From positions 48,739,873-48,803,872 of the forward strand of contig NC_087251.1 of NCBI RefSeq assembly GCF_037042905.1: a stretch of DNA of 64,000 nucleotides. The letters are read 5' to 3'. The notes under the pieces are model-generated. The model was not told the DNA's origin. It searched no databases and was given only the letters and a program-made list of their open reading frames with translations. Each line of letters starts with the position of its first letter. The first letter of the stretch is position 1. Positions 47,858-57,278 of this stretch are shown piece after piece. The DNA comes from Lytechinus pictus. Taxonomy: Eukaryota > Echinodermata > Echinoidea > Temnopleuroida > Toxopneustidae. The translations under genes and the position numbers were made by a program.

Positions 47858-49203
47858 ACCGGAATAATGCAAATCTTTAAAATGCCATAACTTTGTTATT
47901 CCTCGTCCGATTTTAATCAAATTTTTAGTGTTGTTTTTTCTGAGTTTTCTTAATCTGTTCATATCATATTATTAGTACCCATTTAACTTCTTAGTCTCCT
48001 GTCATTTTGTAGACGGGCTCACCCCCCCCCCCCCCACAAACAGACCCGTGAACCGTTCTGCTTCCATCGACAAAACGAGTCTGTGAGAGATCGTAGCTCG
48101 CAACACGCCTTCCTTTACAACTTTCCGGCAGACAGAAGCAGCCATCTGTCATGCGTGTTGTTCTTTGGCTATTATGAATCAAACAGCCATGATCTAACTT
48201 GCGCATTTTCACGCCGGAAATCTAGAATCTTCTACGAAAATTGGCTGAAAATGAAACAAAAACTACTTCATGACTTGTATATAATGCGAATTTCCACAAT
48301 AATTCAAGATATTTCACGGTGTCTTTCGAAATGATGCCAAAGTGGCCAAAACTATGTACAGTATAAACAGAATGAGCGCGGTAGCAACTCCATTGATCTG
48401 TCAAAGAACTCTAGCGCGAGCTTGCCAATTTAACAAACAGTAAAGGTATTCTAGAATGTTTTTGCGAATTCAAAGTTGACCCGTCCAAAATAATCAGATA
48501 GACAATTAAGTGGAGGCCGTTGAGTAATTTCTGTCGTCTATAAGGTTAGCCACTATGAACTAAAATTGCACAAAAATGTCTCCTTGGTTATCGGTTATAC
48601 CATCTTCGCGTTATGTGACAGAAGGCTGCGGTGCAACGAAGACAGAAGTGACATTATTTTTACCAGGGTCTTGCTCGGATAGCTTTGTTCGAATAGCAAA
48701 TCAACGGATCTAACCGTGATATGAACCGACTGTGGAATTGTGGACAGGTGAGCCTTCTCATCATATCTTAAGAGATAAATGGATTTAGAATCATATTTGA
48801 AGTAACTAGGATTAAGAGTCCGCCCCAAAAAAATCACATTCTACACAGATTCCCGAATCAGTTTTCATTTTGGTAAAGAAATGAATGAATTTAACATTAT
48901 TTATGAACTAACTAGGATTGAGAGCCATCCGCTCTCATTTTGGTTCTATAAGAACAGCAAAGAATATGCACAATCATAAAGAAAACTACGAAAAATTAAC
49001 AAAATGTACATTATGACCTCCTAAATTGCTGTCTAGAATAGCCTTGAGTACTTAAGAAGTATTATTATTATTATTTCGGTCATACTATAACGTTGTGTAC
49101 CAAGAATGAAGGGGGTGACTGAATTATTTTAATATTGTTTGAGTCATTCATCCATTAAAAGTCAAAGGAACGGCATTGAATTTTGCCTAACTCGTAGGTT
49201 TCA
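47746..49203. other. Intergenic spacer with C-run/A-run junction
   Basis: Nine C followed by about 34 A at 47811-47853, and a 15-C run at 48021-48035. No coding or repeat borders recognised; open frames at 47991-48404 on both strands are unremarkable. Confidence 0.4.
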
Positions 49204-49212
49204 AAACCATAT

Positions 49213-49244
<32 letters not shown>

Positions 49245-49540
49245 ATAATAATAATAATACAACGGCATATTTACCCAGGGTAGCCACTTCAGTTCCGAAA
49301 ACTGTTCTCCCAGCGGGCCCGGCTCTTATTATTACCCCGGCTTTATCACGGCTACCTAGATCGGGCGCTCGAGCATTCGAGGAATTTCTTCCTAACGGGT
49401 ACCCATTCACCTCACCTGGGTCGAGTGCGGCACAATGTGGATAAATTTCTTGCCGAAGGAAATTACGCCATGGCTGGGATTCGAACCCACGACCCTCTGT
49501 TTCAAAGTCCGAAGACTAATCCACTGGGCCACAACGCTCC
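49204..49540 (-). mobile_element. tRNA-derived SINE with triplet-repeat tail, next to GPCR 2 stop codon
   Basis: On the minus strand a tRNA-like head runs from 49540 to 49468: start GGAGCGTTGTGGCCCAGTGG with an A box (TGGCCCAGTGG, 49531-49521) and B box (GGTTCGAATCC, 49487-49477). The body includes TTGTGCCGCACTCGACCC and GAATGGGTACCCGTTAGG and continues to about 49262. The tail is an (ATT)n run leading into a TAG triplet repeat (49204-49260 on the plus strand). A pol III head, unrelated body and simple-repeat tail define a SINE. It ends 16 bases beyond the receptor stop codon, so it would lie in the receptor's 3' UTR in sense orientation. Confidence 0.78.
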
Positions 49541-49569
49541 ATTACTTTCGCCTCCGTTACTTTCGCCTC
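49541..49569. repeat. Short tandem duplication at the GPCR 2 stop codon
   Basis: TTACTTTCGCCTC occurs at 49541-49553 and again at 49557-49569, a 16-base step. On the minus strand it repeats GAGGCGAAAGTAA, the final codons plus stop of receptor 2, so a spare copy of the stop region follows the gene. Confidence 0.7.
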
Positions 49570-49832
49570 AACAAGAACATCTTCATTATGGTCGATTTGA
49601 ACAGCGGCTGCGACACGGCATACGATATAGGGTTGAGAAGGCTGTTGAGATACGTCATCCATCCGAAGAACAGCCGGACTGATCTTGGTAGGCCGTGAAT
49701 CACAAGCACGGGTTCGACAGAGTAAATGAGGATCATGATACTCTGTGGCAGCCATGACACCACAAATGCGATCACAATCAATAGAAGTGTTTTGGTTGCC
49801 TTGCTCGTCTCGGTGGCCGCCTCACGCTGATT
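49557..49832 (-). CDS. Terminal exon (TM6-TM7) of GPCR 2
   Basis: After acceptor CGATTTCAG it reads NQREAATETSKATKTLLLIV, then TM6 (SWLPQSI) and TM7 (NPISY), ending FLLRRK and TAA at 49557-49559. Residue-for-residue alignment with the receptor 1 exon needs no gaps. Confidence 0.9.
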   Translation of the reverse strand, partial: NQREAATETSKATKTLLLIVIAFVVSWLPQSIMILIYSVEPVLVIHGLPRSVRLFFGWMTYLNSLLNPISYAVSQPLFKSTIMKMFLLRRK

Positions 49833-52201
49833 CTGAAATCGGGTTTAAAAAGGGAAATGCAAAGATCAGTACCAAATATGACTCTATATGTATATATATA
49901 TATATATCTCCGAAGAGTGCTTTAGAGAAGTAATTGGTTGCTGGCAGGCCAAGTACAGAAACCTAGTGTTGTGCTACTGTAGATAGAGGTTAGAAAGGAG
50001 ATCGAAATTTGTGCCCTCGGCATCGTCCTTGGGTTTGGTTCTAGACAAGGCCAGGAAATACTTCAGAAAATTGAAAGTAAGGCCTATTGGCTTTGGCCTC
50101 GTCGTAGTACCCGGCCTTGAGCATAACAATGGAGTGACATACACATGGAACTGACAGTAAAGAGTGAGGGGGCTCAATAAGGTTGAAGGCACGTTCCTCC
50201 AAACTCTCTTCTGCCTTCTAATATTTCACTACGGTGAAGGTCCTTGCGCTTCTGGTATGAAGTGGAATGGCCAATCGATGGAATATTTCTTTACACTACC
50301 GTCAAGCAAATGACAAGAAGATTCACCAGACCAGAGAGGTTGGTGAAGGAAAAGATTGAGAAAACCATATATACTGGTGAAGTTGAAGATATTAAGAGAT
50401 AAGAGTTCAATAAGCTGCTGGATAGACCAGTCTCACAGGATTTACCTGATATTTGATCACTTGAAAACGACCTGTCGATCTGGGCCAACCAATTATCTAC
50501 AAACGAAGAGGATCGTAATACCATCATTCAAAAAAGGAATAGACATGTCAGCAGATGCCGACGACAACCCAGCATATATACAATACGTCTACTGACATCG
50601 ATCGCGACTCTAGAGATACAGACGGATGACACTGTTGTCCATTAGAGGGAAAAGGTTTCTAACACAACAACAGACGGATGACACTGTTGTCCACAAGAGG
50701 GAAAATGTTTCTGCGAGTTCTGCTCAACAAAGGGACAACGAGAAACTGCTAACATCGTTGACTTACAACCCCGAGGCCAGCAGGCTGACTTTAAAAAAAA
50801 CAAGTCCTCCACTTACCAGACCGAAACTATATACAATCTTACTTGATGCTTGAACAATGAAATAATCTCGCAAATATGTTCAATTTTGTCAACTATGAAA
50901 ACAGGAAATTCAACAACAGATTCTGTTGCGATTGATGAGAAACTATTTCAGAATTCAATCAAGGACGTGTTACAATATTGGTGTGAACAAAGGACTTCCA
51001 TTATGACCACGCGTCAATTTTAAGAACCAATTTTTTTACATGTCATAGTCTCAAACGGACAATCTTGTCGAGGTTGGATGGTTATATCAGAGTAATTAAA
51101 AAATATTTATATAATGCTTTATTTCACGAATTCAATAGACACGACATAGAATGTTAGATTATAAAATTATGGTGCTATACGGAAGGATAAGAACTGTTTT
51201 CTGTAAGTTATAGTTTTAAAGATTTAGACTTTAGAAGGTTGAACCGTTATCATTTTACTACAAACAAGTGTGGATTCATTAAAAGAAGAGATTCTCACAT
51301 TTTTTGAATTCACTGGGATGTCATTGATATCCTTCCTCTTCAACTCATTACCAGGGCTCTCCGATGATGACGAGTTTGTGTTGGTGGTGAATGTGCTGCA
51401 TGATGATGATGCCATCTCATTTCGAGGTGATGGGGTGCTTCCTTCCTTCCGTCTTGTCATCGCAAACTGTTTCGAAATCTCCTTGCCCGCGAACGAAGAC
51501 CGGATCTTCAAGACGATTCTGATGTAGAGCACGACGATCAAACAGAATGGTAGATAGAAGTAAACGATGAACGTCACTGTGGTGGCGAACGGCCTGGCAC
51601 GAAACCAGTGGGTGCAATGGCGGTCATTGTCAAAGTTGATGATGAATTCAGGTGTGGTGATGTAGAGGAGCCAGAACCCTAGGGACACCACCCACGGGAT
51701 AAGATTCTTCATGACAGCCATTCGCTTGCTTCGTGATATGAAATGGTTGATGGGATCGTAGGTAGCACGATGTCGGTCGGCGCAGATCACGACCACGGCG
51801 AGGTTCGAAGCGGTCAGAAACCCAGCCTGCACTGCTGACATCACCCTGCACACCTTATGTGAGAAAGGGTAGTATCCGACGTGGGTATGAACTACCTGTG
51901 GAATCAGAAACAACCCGTCGAAGAAGTCCAGAATGGCCAGGTTTATGATAAAGTAGTTGTTGTAGGTGCGAAGTCTTTTCTCAATGCTGAATGCTATAAG
52001 ACTAAGAGAGTTCGCCACAATGATCATAGCGGTGAACAGGATTGGCCACAGTATTCCGTTGATATTCTTCACCGTCGAAGAACTATCTACAACATCAGTA
52101 GGATTAATAGAAATGTTTGTGAAGGAGGCTGGATAATCTGTGAAGAAAACGGTTGAAAAGAGTGGTGATTCGGAAACATTCTGCACATCGAAATTTGCCA
52201 T
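49557..52201 (-). CDS. Rhodopsin-class GPCR, muscarinic/histamine-like but divergent (receptor 2 of a tandem pair)
   Basis: Exon A is 51299-52201 (903 nt) and exon B is 49557-49832 (276 nt), joined across a 1466-nt phase-0 intron (donor GTGAGA after codon 301, acceptor TTTCAG). The product is 392 residues, the same exon lengths as receptor 1. Landmarks: N64 (1.50), D92 (2.50), C118 (3.25), Q125 at 3.32 where amine receptors have Asp, D142-R143-H144, W170 (4.50), P218 (5.50), Y226 (5.58), SWLPQSI in TM6 and NPISY in TM7. Likely N-glycosylation sites are N8 and N29. TM1-TM5 are strongly conserved with receptor 1 (for example ANSLS, RTYNNYFIINL, ASNLAVVVICADRHRATYDP as separate blocks), whereas the N-terminus and the Ser/Thr-rich third intracellular loop (about 240-301) have diverged. 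The C-terminal cysteine of receptor 1 is absent (MFLLRRK). A splice-acceptor-like ATTATTCAG ends 16 nt upstream of the ATG. Confidence 0.9.
49833..51298. other. Intron of GPCR 2, with a 52-bp duplication and possible old coding remnant
   Basis: ACAGACGGATGACACTGTTG with following AGAGGGAAAA occurs at 50618 and again at 50670, a 52-bp step. The surrounding 49970-50850 has balanced base composition compared with the AT-rich flanks, and its plus-strand frames give plausible but stop-interrupted peptides (for example LDRPVSQDLPDI near 50425). It could be a decayed transposon gene; no domain is recognisable. Unlike the receptor 1 intron, it has no mariner MITE. Confidence 0.4.
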
Positions 52202-52852
52202 TCTCAGTATGACACGACTGAATAATTACCGAATAACTATTTTCTTTATTCAGACTTATGGTTTGGAAGCATTTGTTACGTTTTGTGGCTGTCTTGGTCG
52301 ACTCGACAGCACAACAAAAATCGGGTAGACTAATTTCCGCGAGGTTTATGCGAAGGATTTTTATACATTATCCCCCAATCATATTGTGCTTCTGTAAACA
52401 TTGATTGTATTATGCGGCGTAATCAAATCCATCGCAAAGAAGACATTATTTGAATAATGCGTAAGGATTTGCTTGGGCCGTTGGGTCTTTTGAATATTTA
52501 ATACAATAGTAAAAAGGAAATGAAAATTGATGTTGAACGTACATGTATTCTATATGACGATAATCTGAAGTAGTGTAATACAGACAAGATTTTTCCACTT
52601 CCTAATTATGCATGCGGGGATGCATGTTTTCTTTATTCTTAAACAAACATCCCCTAATTCTGAAGATGGTTTCAAATATCTTGGGAAGTTGTATTTCTGC
52701 AAAAGAAGAAAAGGGGAGTTGAACTTTTGAAAGTGAAAAATAATAATTTTTTCTAACATGGGCGTCACTTAGGGCCTGGGGGCACGATAAATAGTCGCCT
52801 ATCCAGCTACTTTATACCACACTCTTTTGCTATACCCCTCCCGTGTCCCTCT
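52202..52852 (-). other. 5' region of GPCR 2
   Basis: On the minus strand a splice-acceptor-like ATTATTCAG ends at 52218, 16 nt upstream of the start codon, as in receptor 1. No promoter was recognised. Confidence 0.4.
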
Positions 52853-52855
52853 TTA

Positions 52856-53017
52856 TACCTCGGTCACATTTGCTCTACGGAGCCGTACGGCGAGTCGAAA
52901 ACAGCCGTTTTGTTCATTTTTATTCAAACCACCTAAATGTAGCTGGTACAGAAAAATGTTAAAACGGCTGTTTTCGACTCGCCGTACGGCCGCCGTCGAG
53001 TAAATGTGACCAAGGTA
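52856..53017. mobile_element. Harbinger-type MITE (TTA duplication, TACCTnGGTCACATTT termini)
   Basis: TTA flanks both ends (52853-52855, 53018-53020). Left end TACCTCGGTCACATTT, right end AAATGTGACCAAGGTA (one mismatch). The inner arms GCCGTACGGCGAGTCGAAAA and its complement near 52970-52990 extend the fold. The three-base duplication indicates a PIF/Harbinger MITE of 162 bp. Confidence 0.85.
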
Positions 53018-53052
53018 TTAGTTATGCTCTTTTTGCATTGTTTAGTGGCATT

Positions 53053-53153
53053 CACTGGCGTAAATCCTTGCGTCACACCTGTTGTTCAGGGGGGATGGAA
53101 CAATAGGTCATCCCCCCTGAACAACAGGTGTGACGCAAGGATTTACGCCAGTG
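53053..53153. mobile_element. Perfect hairpin MITE, 45-bp arms, 11-bp loop
   Basis: The first 45 bases (starting CACTGGCGTAAATCCTTGCG and ending GGGGGGATG) are the exact reverse complement of the last 45; only GAACAATAGGT separates them. The flanks GTGGCATT (53045-53052) and GTGTCATT (53154-53161) agree in seven of eight bases, which suggests an 8-bp target duplication and a CACTGGCG-type hAT relative. Perfect arms imply recent origin or gene conversion between arms. Confidence 0.88.
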
Positions 53154-53189
53154 GTGTCATTGGTGGCATGGCAGTTTCATAGGTAAATT

Positions 53190-53430
53190 GCCAATTCGTC
53201 CACTGCCAACTCGTCCACTCACCACATGGTCTACCTTCATTTAGTCTAATGCCCTTCCATCCATCAACATTTCGTCTAACAACCATCTGGTCCAATCATC
53301 AATTCGTCTAATCCCCATTTCGTCTATTACTATTTCGCCTAATAACCAGTTGGTATAATACCCATTTTCTTTTCATTCATTATGTGGTGAGTGGACGAAC
53401 TGATGGTAGACCAAATGATAGCAGATGACA
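53190..53430. repeat. CGTCTAAT/CCATTTGGTC low-complexity foldback repeat
   Basis: Degenerate tandem phrases such as AATTCGTCCACTGCCAACTC, ATTTCGTCTAA, CATCTGGTCCAA, AATTCGTCTAATCCCCATTT. The left part (CGTCCACTCACCACATGGTC) is mirrored at the right (GTGGTGAGTGGACGAACTGA). A further piece (GGACGAATTGGCATTAGACG) is at about 57956. Confidence 0.7.
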
Positions 53431-53689
53431 GTGGCGAATCCAGGGGGTGGCGCAGGGGGCGCGCCCCCCCCCCCCTAATATTTGAGCGGCGCCGAAGGCG
53501 CCGCTCAATAAAAAATAAAAGAAAAGTAAAAGAAAGAAAAGGCGCTGCTTTAAAAAATTAAAATAAAGGAAAGAAAAGAAAGGCGCCGCTTAAAAAAATT
53601 ATACACTGATATAATATTAGCAACAGTAAAGGAAAGACTATCCCCCAGCAAAGCACACTCATATCATCTTCCTTATCTTTTCTTTTAAC

Positions 53690-55640
53690 TACCCTTTTCC
53701 CAACAACTTCGCCTGTTAAAAATAATCAGCAGTGCGCTGCCTGCATATAACTGGCGCCAATCAAGAATATCTTTGGTTATAAATCGGCGCCAGTCAAGAA
53801 AAATCGACGCTGCCTGAGTTCTTAAAGGACAAGTCCACCCCAACAAAAACTCGATTTGAATAAAAAGATAAAAATCAACAAGCATAACACTGAAAATTTA
53901 ATCAAAATCGGATGTAAAATAAGAAAGTTATGACATCTTAAAGTTTCGCTTAATTTCACAAAACAGCTTTATATGCACATCCTGGTTGGTATGCAAAGGA
54001 GGAGACTGATGACGTCATCCACTCACTATTTCTTTTATATTTTATTATATGAAATATTAAATATTCTAATTTTCTCCTCATTGTCAAGTGAAACAGTGAT
54101 TAATTCCTCCCTGAACATGTGGAATTAGCATTTTTTAATACTATATGATTCAGTCAAGTCGGTCCCTATTGTCAAATCTGTAAAAAATGAAATATCGTAT
54201 AATTCAAACAATAAAAAACAAAAGAAATAGTGAGTGATGGACATCATCGACTGACTCATTTGCATGTCACTGAGTTGTGCATATCACTGTTTTGTGAAAA
54301 ATAAGTGAAACTTTAAAATGCCATAACTTTCTTATTTTACATCCGATTTTGATGAAATTTTCAGTGTTATGCTAGTTTGATTTTTCTCTATTTATTCAAA
54401 TCAACATTTTGCTGGGGTGGACTTGACCTTTAACCTAAATCTAAATCGGGGCCGGACAAGAATAATCAGCTCCACCTAAATCTAAATAGGCGCCGGGCAA
54501 CAATAATCGGCGCCATTTGGTCAAATCGGCGCCGGTAAAGAAAAATCGGCGCTGCCTGAGTTCGTAACCGGCGCCGATCAAGGATAATCAGCGCCACCTA
54601 TATCTAAATCGGGGCTGGTCAAGAATAATCAGCGCCATGTGGTTATAAATTGGCGCTGCCTGAGTCTAAACCGGCGCCGATCAAGAATAATCAGCTCCAC
54701 CTAAATCTAAATCGGCGCCGGACAAGAATAATCCAGCGCCATTTGGTTATAAATCGGCGCCAGTCAAGAAAAATCGACGCTGCCTGAGTTCTTAACCTAA
54801 ATCTAAATCGGGGCCGGACAAGAATAATCAGCGCCATCTGGTTATAAATCGGCGCTGTCAGAGTCTTAACCGGCGCCGATCAAGAATAATCAGCTCCACC
54901 TAAATCTAAATCGGCGCCGGACAAGAATAATCCAGCGCCATTTGGTTATAAATCGGCGCCAGCCAAGAAAAATCGACGCTGCCTGAGATCTTAACCTAAA
55001 TCTAAATCGGGGCCGGACAAGAATAATCAGCGCCATCTGGTTATAAATCGGCGTTGCCAGAGTCTTAACCGGCGCCGATCAAGAATAATCAGCTCCACCT
55101 TAATCTAAATAGGCGCCGGGCAAGAATAATCGGCGCCATCTGGTCAAATCGGCGCCGGTAAAGAAAAATCGGCGCTGCCTGAGTTCGTAACCGGCGCCGA
55201 TCAAGGATAATCAGCGCCACCTATATCTAAATCGGGGCTGGTCAAGAATAATCAGCGCCATGTGGTTATAAATCGGTGCTGCCTTAGTCTAAACCGGCGC
55301 CGATCAAGAATAATCAGCTCCACCTAAATCTAAATCGGCGTCGGACAAGAATAATCAGCACCACCTGGTTAAAAATCGGCGCCAGTCAAGAATAATCGGC
55401 GCCTCCTGGTTCTAAATCGGCGCCAGTCGATTGTGAATTGCCGCTGCCGGAATCTTACGTGACGTCGGTAAAAATAATCAGCACTACTTATTCTAAATCG
55501 GCGCCGGTCAAGAATAATCAGCGTCCCCTGGTTCCAATAAATAGGCGCCGGTAGAATAATGAAGAAGGGCCTATTGCCAACCAAATCTAGATCGGCGCCG
55601 GTCAAGAATGATCAGCGGCACCTGGTTATACATGTTATTG
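53690..55640. repeat. GGCGCC-rich satellite with about 40-50 bp units and higher-order periods
   Basis: The repeating phrase is AATCGGCGCCGGTCAAGAAT, AATCAGCGCCACCTGGTTAT and AAATC. Units of about 40-50 bp form longer periods: the block starting ACCTAAATCTAAATCGGGGC recurs 199 bp apart (54799, 54998), and the block GCTGCCTGAGTTCGTAACCG recurs 623 bp apart (54551, 55174) with very few differences. GGCGCC is self-complementary. Minus-strand open frames across it (53685-53885, 55369-55605) read Arg/Phe-rich repeats and are not genes. It is split by a MITE at 53826-54429. Confidence 0.9.
53826..54429. mobile_element. TTAA-type foldback MITE inserted in the GGCGCC satellite
   Basis: TTAA lies at 53822-53825 and 54430-54433. 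The element starts AGGACAAGTCCACCCCAAC and ends GGGGTGGACTTGACCT. Long arms (CATAACACTGAAAATTT, CATCCGATTTTGAT and GACATCTTAAAGTTTCGCTT with their mirrors at 54295-54375) nearly meet. Satellite copies without the insertion read GTTCTTAACCTAAATC (54788-54803), giving the empty site. TTAA duplication is typical of piggyBac-type elements. It is related to 40752-41432. Confidence 0.87.
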
Positions 55641-56388
55641 TTGAATGGTCATAACAAAGCTCATCGCATGCCCTTACAGAGTGGACTGGGGCGGGGCAGT
55701 TGCCCACAGATGTCATGCAATCTTTAACGTATTAAAAAAATCCCAGAATCATACAAAAGCGTAGAGCAAATCCTTTAATTTTGATCTTATTTTCCAATGC
55801 TTTAATAAAAAAAAGATCAGTCACTTTTCTTCTTTACACATTCCACATTGTGCCACCTCTATGGCCTTTAGTGTAAGACAGCTACTATATTGTTTTATGA
55901 AGATGATTCGATATTTTAGTCAAAAACTTTGCTAAAACCCGTTGCTAGTACCGGGAGTGTATAATTACGCAACCAGACGTATATTCGTTAGACCTTAAAC
56001 CACTAAATATCATTTTCAATGTATAAATACAGTTTGTCAGTAACTTTGTTTTAACGTTTAAATGTTTACGCCACAAAATTTGATTTATTTTCATCTTCCA
56101 TTAAGTTAAATATTATTCATCTGATCACTCAGGAAGAAGTTAAAAACAAAGCTAACGATACCTGTAAAACTGGAGAACTATTTCCAAAGCTCTTTCTGAA
56201 TTCAGGTCATAAGCATCATATTCAGTTTCATCAAAGTAGTTAGATAAAAATTACTCATCATTACAAATTGCATCACAATATATACCAAATTCTGTATAGG
56301 CCTATACATCATGTACATGAAAATTGAATGATAATTATATAAACCTGGATTGGTGATGTATTCCGAATGATTCATGATGGAGTATCAT
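55641..56388. other. Spacer, nothing recognised
   Basis: AT-rich DNA between the satellite and hAT copy B; no exon or border recognised. Confidence 0.4.
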
Positions 56389-56396
56389 TGTATATA

Positions 56397-57270
56397 CAGA
56401 GGCGTCGATCCTGGGGGGGGGGGCGATCGCCCCACCAATGAAAATATTTTGGGGGCAAACATATCGTTTTGCCCCCCCCCCCAATAATTCCGCATGTGCA
56501 AAAATAAAATAAGATGGTAATTATACACATAAATCAGCAAGCGAGATTGAGCTACACCACTCGTTCTTCATTTAAAATCGTGCTCAAATTGTCCGCTTCT
56601 CAGATTGGAATATAAAGATTTTCAGCTAGCGCTTCGCGCTCGCATCATTTCTGTAGCAAAACCCCATACTTTTCATGATTAAATAGGTGAATAGAATGTC
56701 CCGTTTTCAGTTCTAAACGTCAAAAGAACTCCCGCTTCGATTTGCAATAATCTTTTGTTGGATATAATCTTGTTCTTTATTACAAACGTCCATTAAACTG
56801 TCATTTTATTTCAGATCGAAATATCAAAATTTTAAGCTCGCGCTTCGCGCTCGCATCTATTGGTTTTTTTAGATACCCATCTTAATCATTGGTACCAAAA
56901 ATGCATAGAATATCAAGCTTTCTGGTCAAAATATAAAGAAATTTCAGCTCGCCCTCGGCACTCGCATTATCTGTGTAGTGAGATATGTATCCTCTTAATG
57001 AGTTACTACAAATAGTCCTAAACAGGCACCTTTTTCCTGTTTTCAGGTCAGTATACTTAAAAATTTCAGCTCGCGCTTCGCGCTCGCATTAATTTGTTGG
57101 TGAGATATGTGTCTCTATCTCATGAGTCATATGAATATATATATATATATATATATGCATATGTGTGTTTGTGTGTGTGAGTTTGTTTGTTTTGTGTGAT
57201 ATCGAGCGCCTTTGGAAAGTTGATTCATGATTTTGCCCCCCAAATCTGAAAAAAAGGATCGACGCCCCTG
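56397..57270. mobile_element. hAT-like element copy B, 8-bp target duplication TGTATATA
   Basis: An exact 8-bp duplication TGTATATA lies at 56389-56396 and 57271-57278. Termini CAGAGGCGTCGATCC and GGATCGACGCCCCTG mirror in 14 of 15 bases. It matches copy A (32288-33163) through its length: G-run with GCGATCGCCCCACCAATGAA, reverse cores GCTCGCGCTTCGCGCTCGCA at about 56623, 56834, 56945 (degenerate) and 57067, (TA)n at about 57135, and TCGAGCGCCTTTGGAA near the right end. Length 874 bp against 876 bp in copy A. No transposase. Confidence 0.9.
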
Positions 57271-57278
57271 TGTATATA

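Noticed and set aside
49468-49540. A stand-alone tRNA gene (A and B boxes present)
   Set aside because: The head is followed by a SINE body and triplet tail and the cloverleaf pairing looks imperfect, so a tRNA-derived SINE is the better reading.
50291-50853. A coding gene inside the receptor 2 intron
   Set aside because: Frames are broken by stops within short distances and no domain was recognised; possibly a decayed element only.
53685-55605. Arg/Phe-rich minus-strand frames in the GGCGCC region
   Set aside because: They repeat with the satellite unit, are short, and are interrupted between units.
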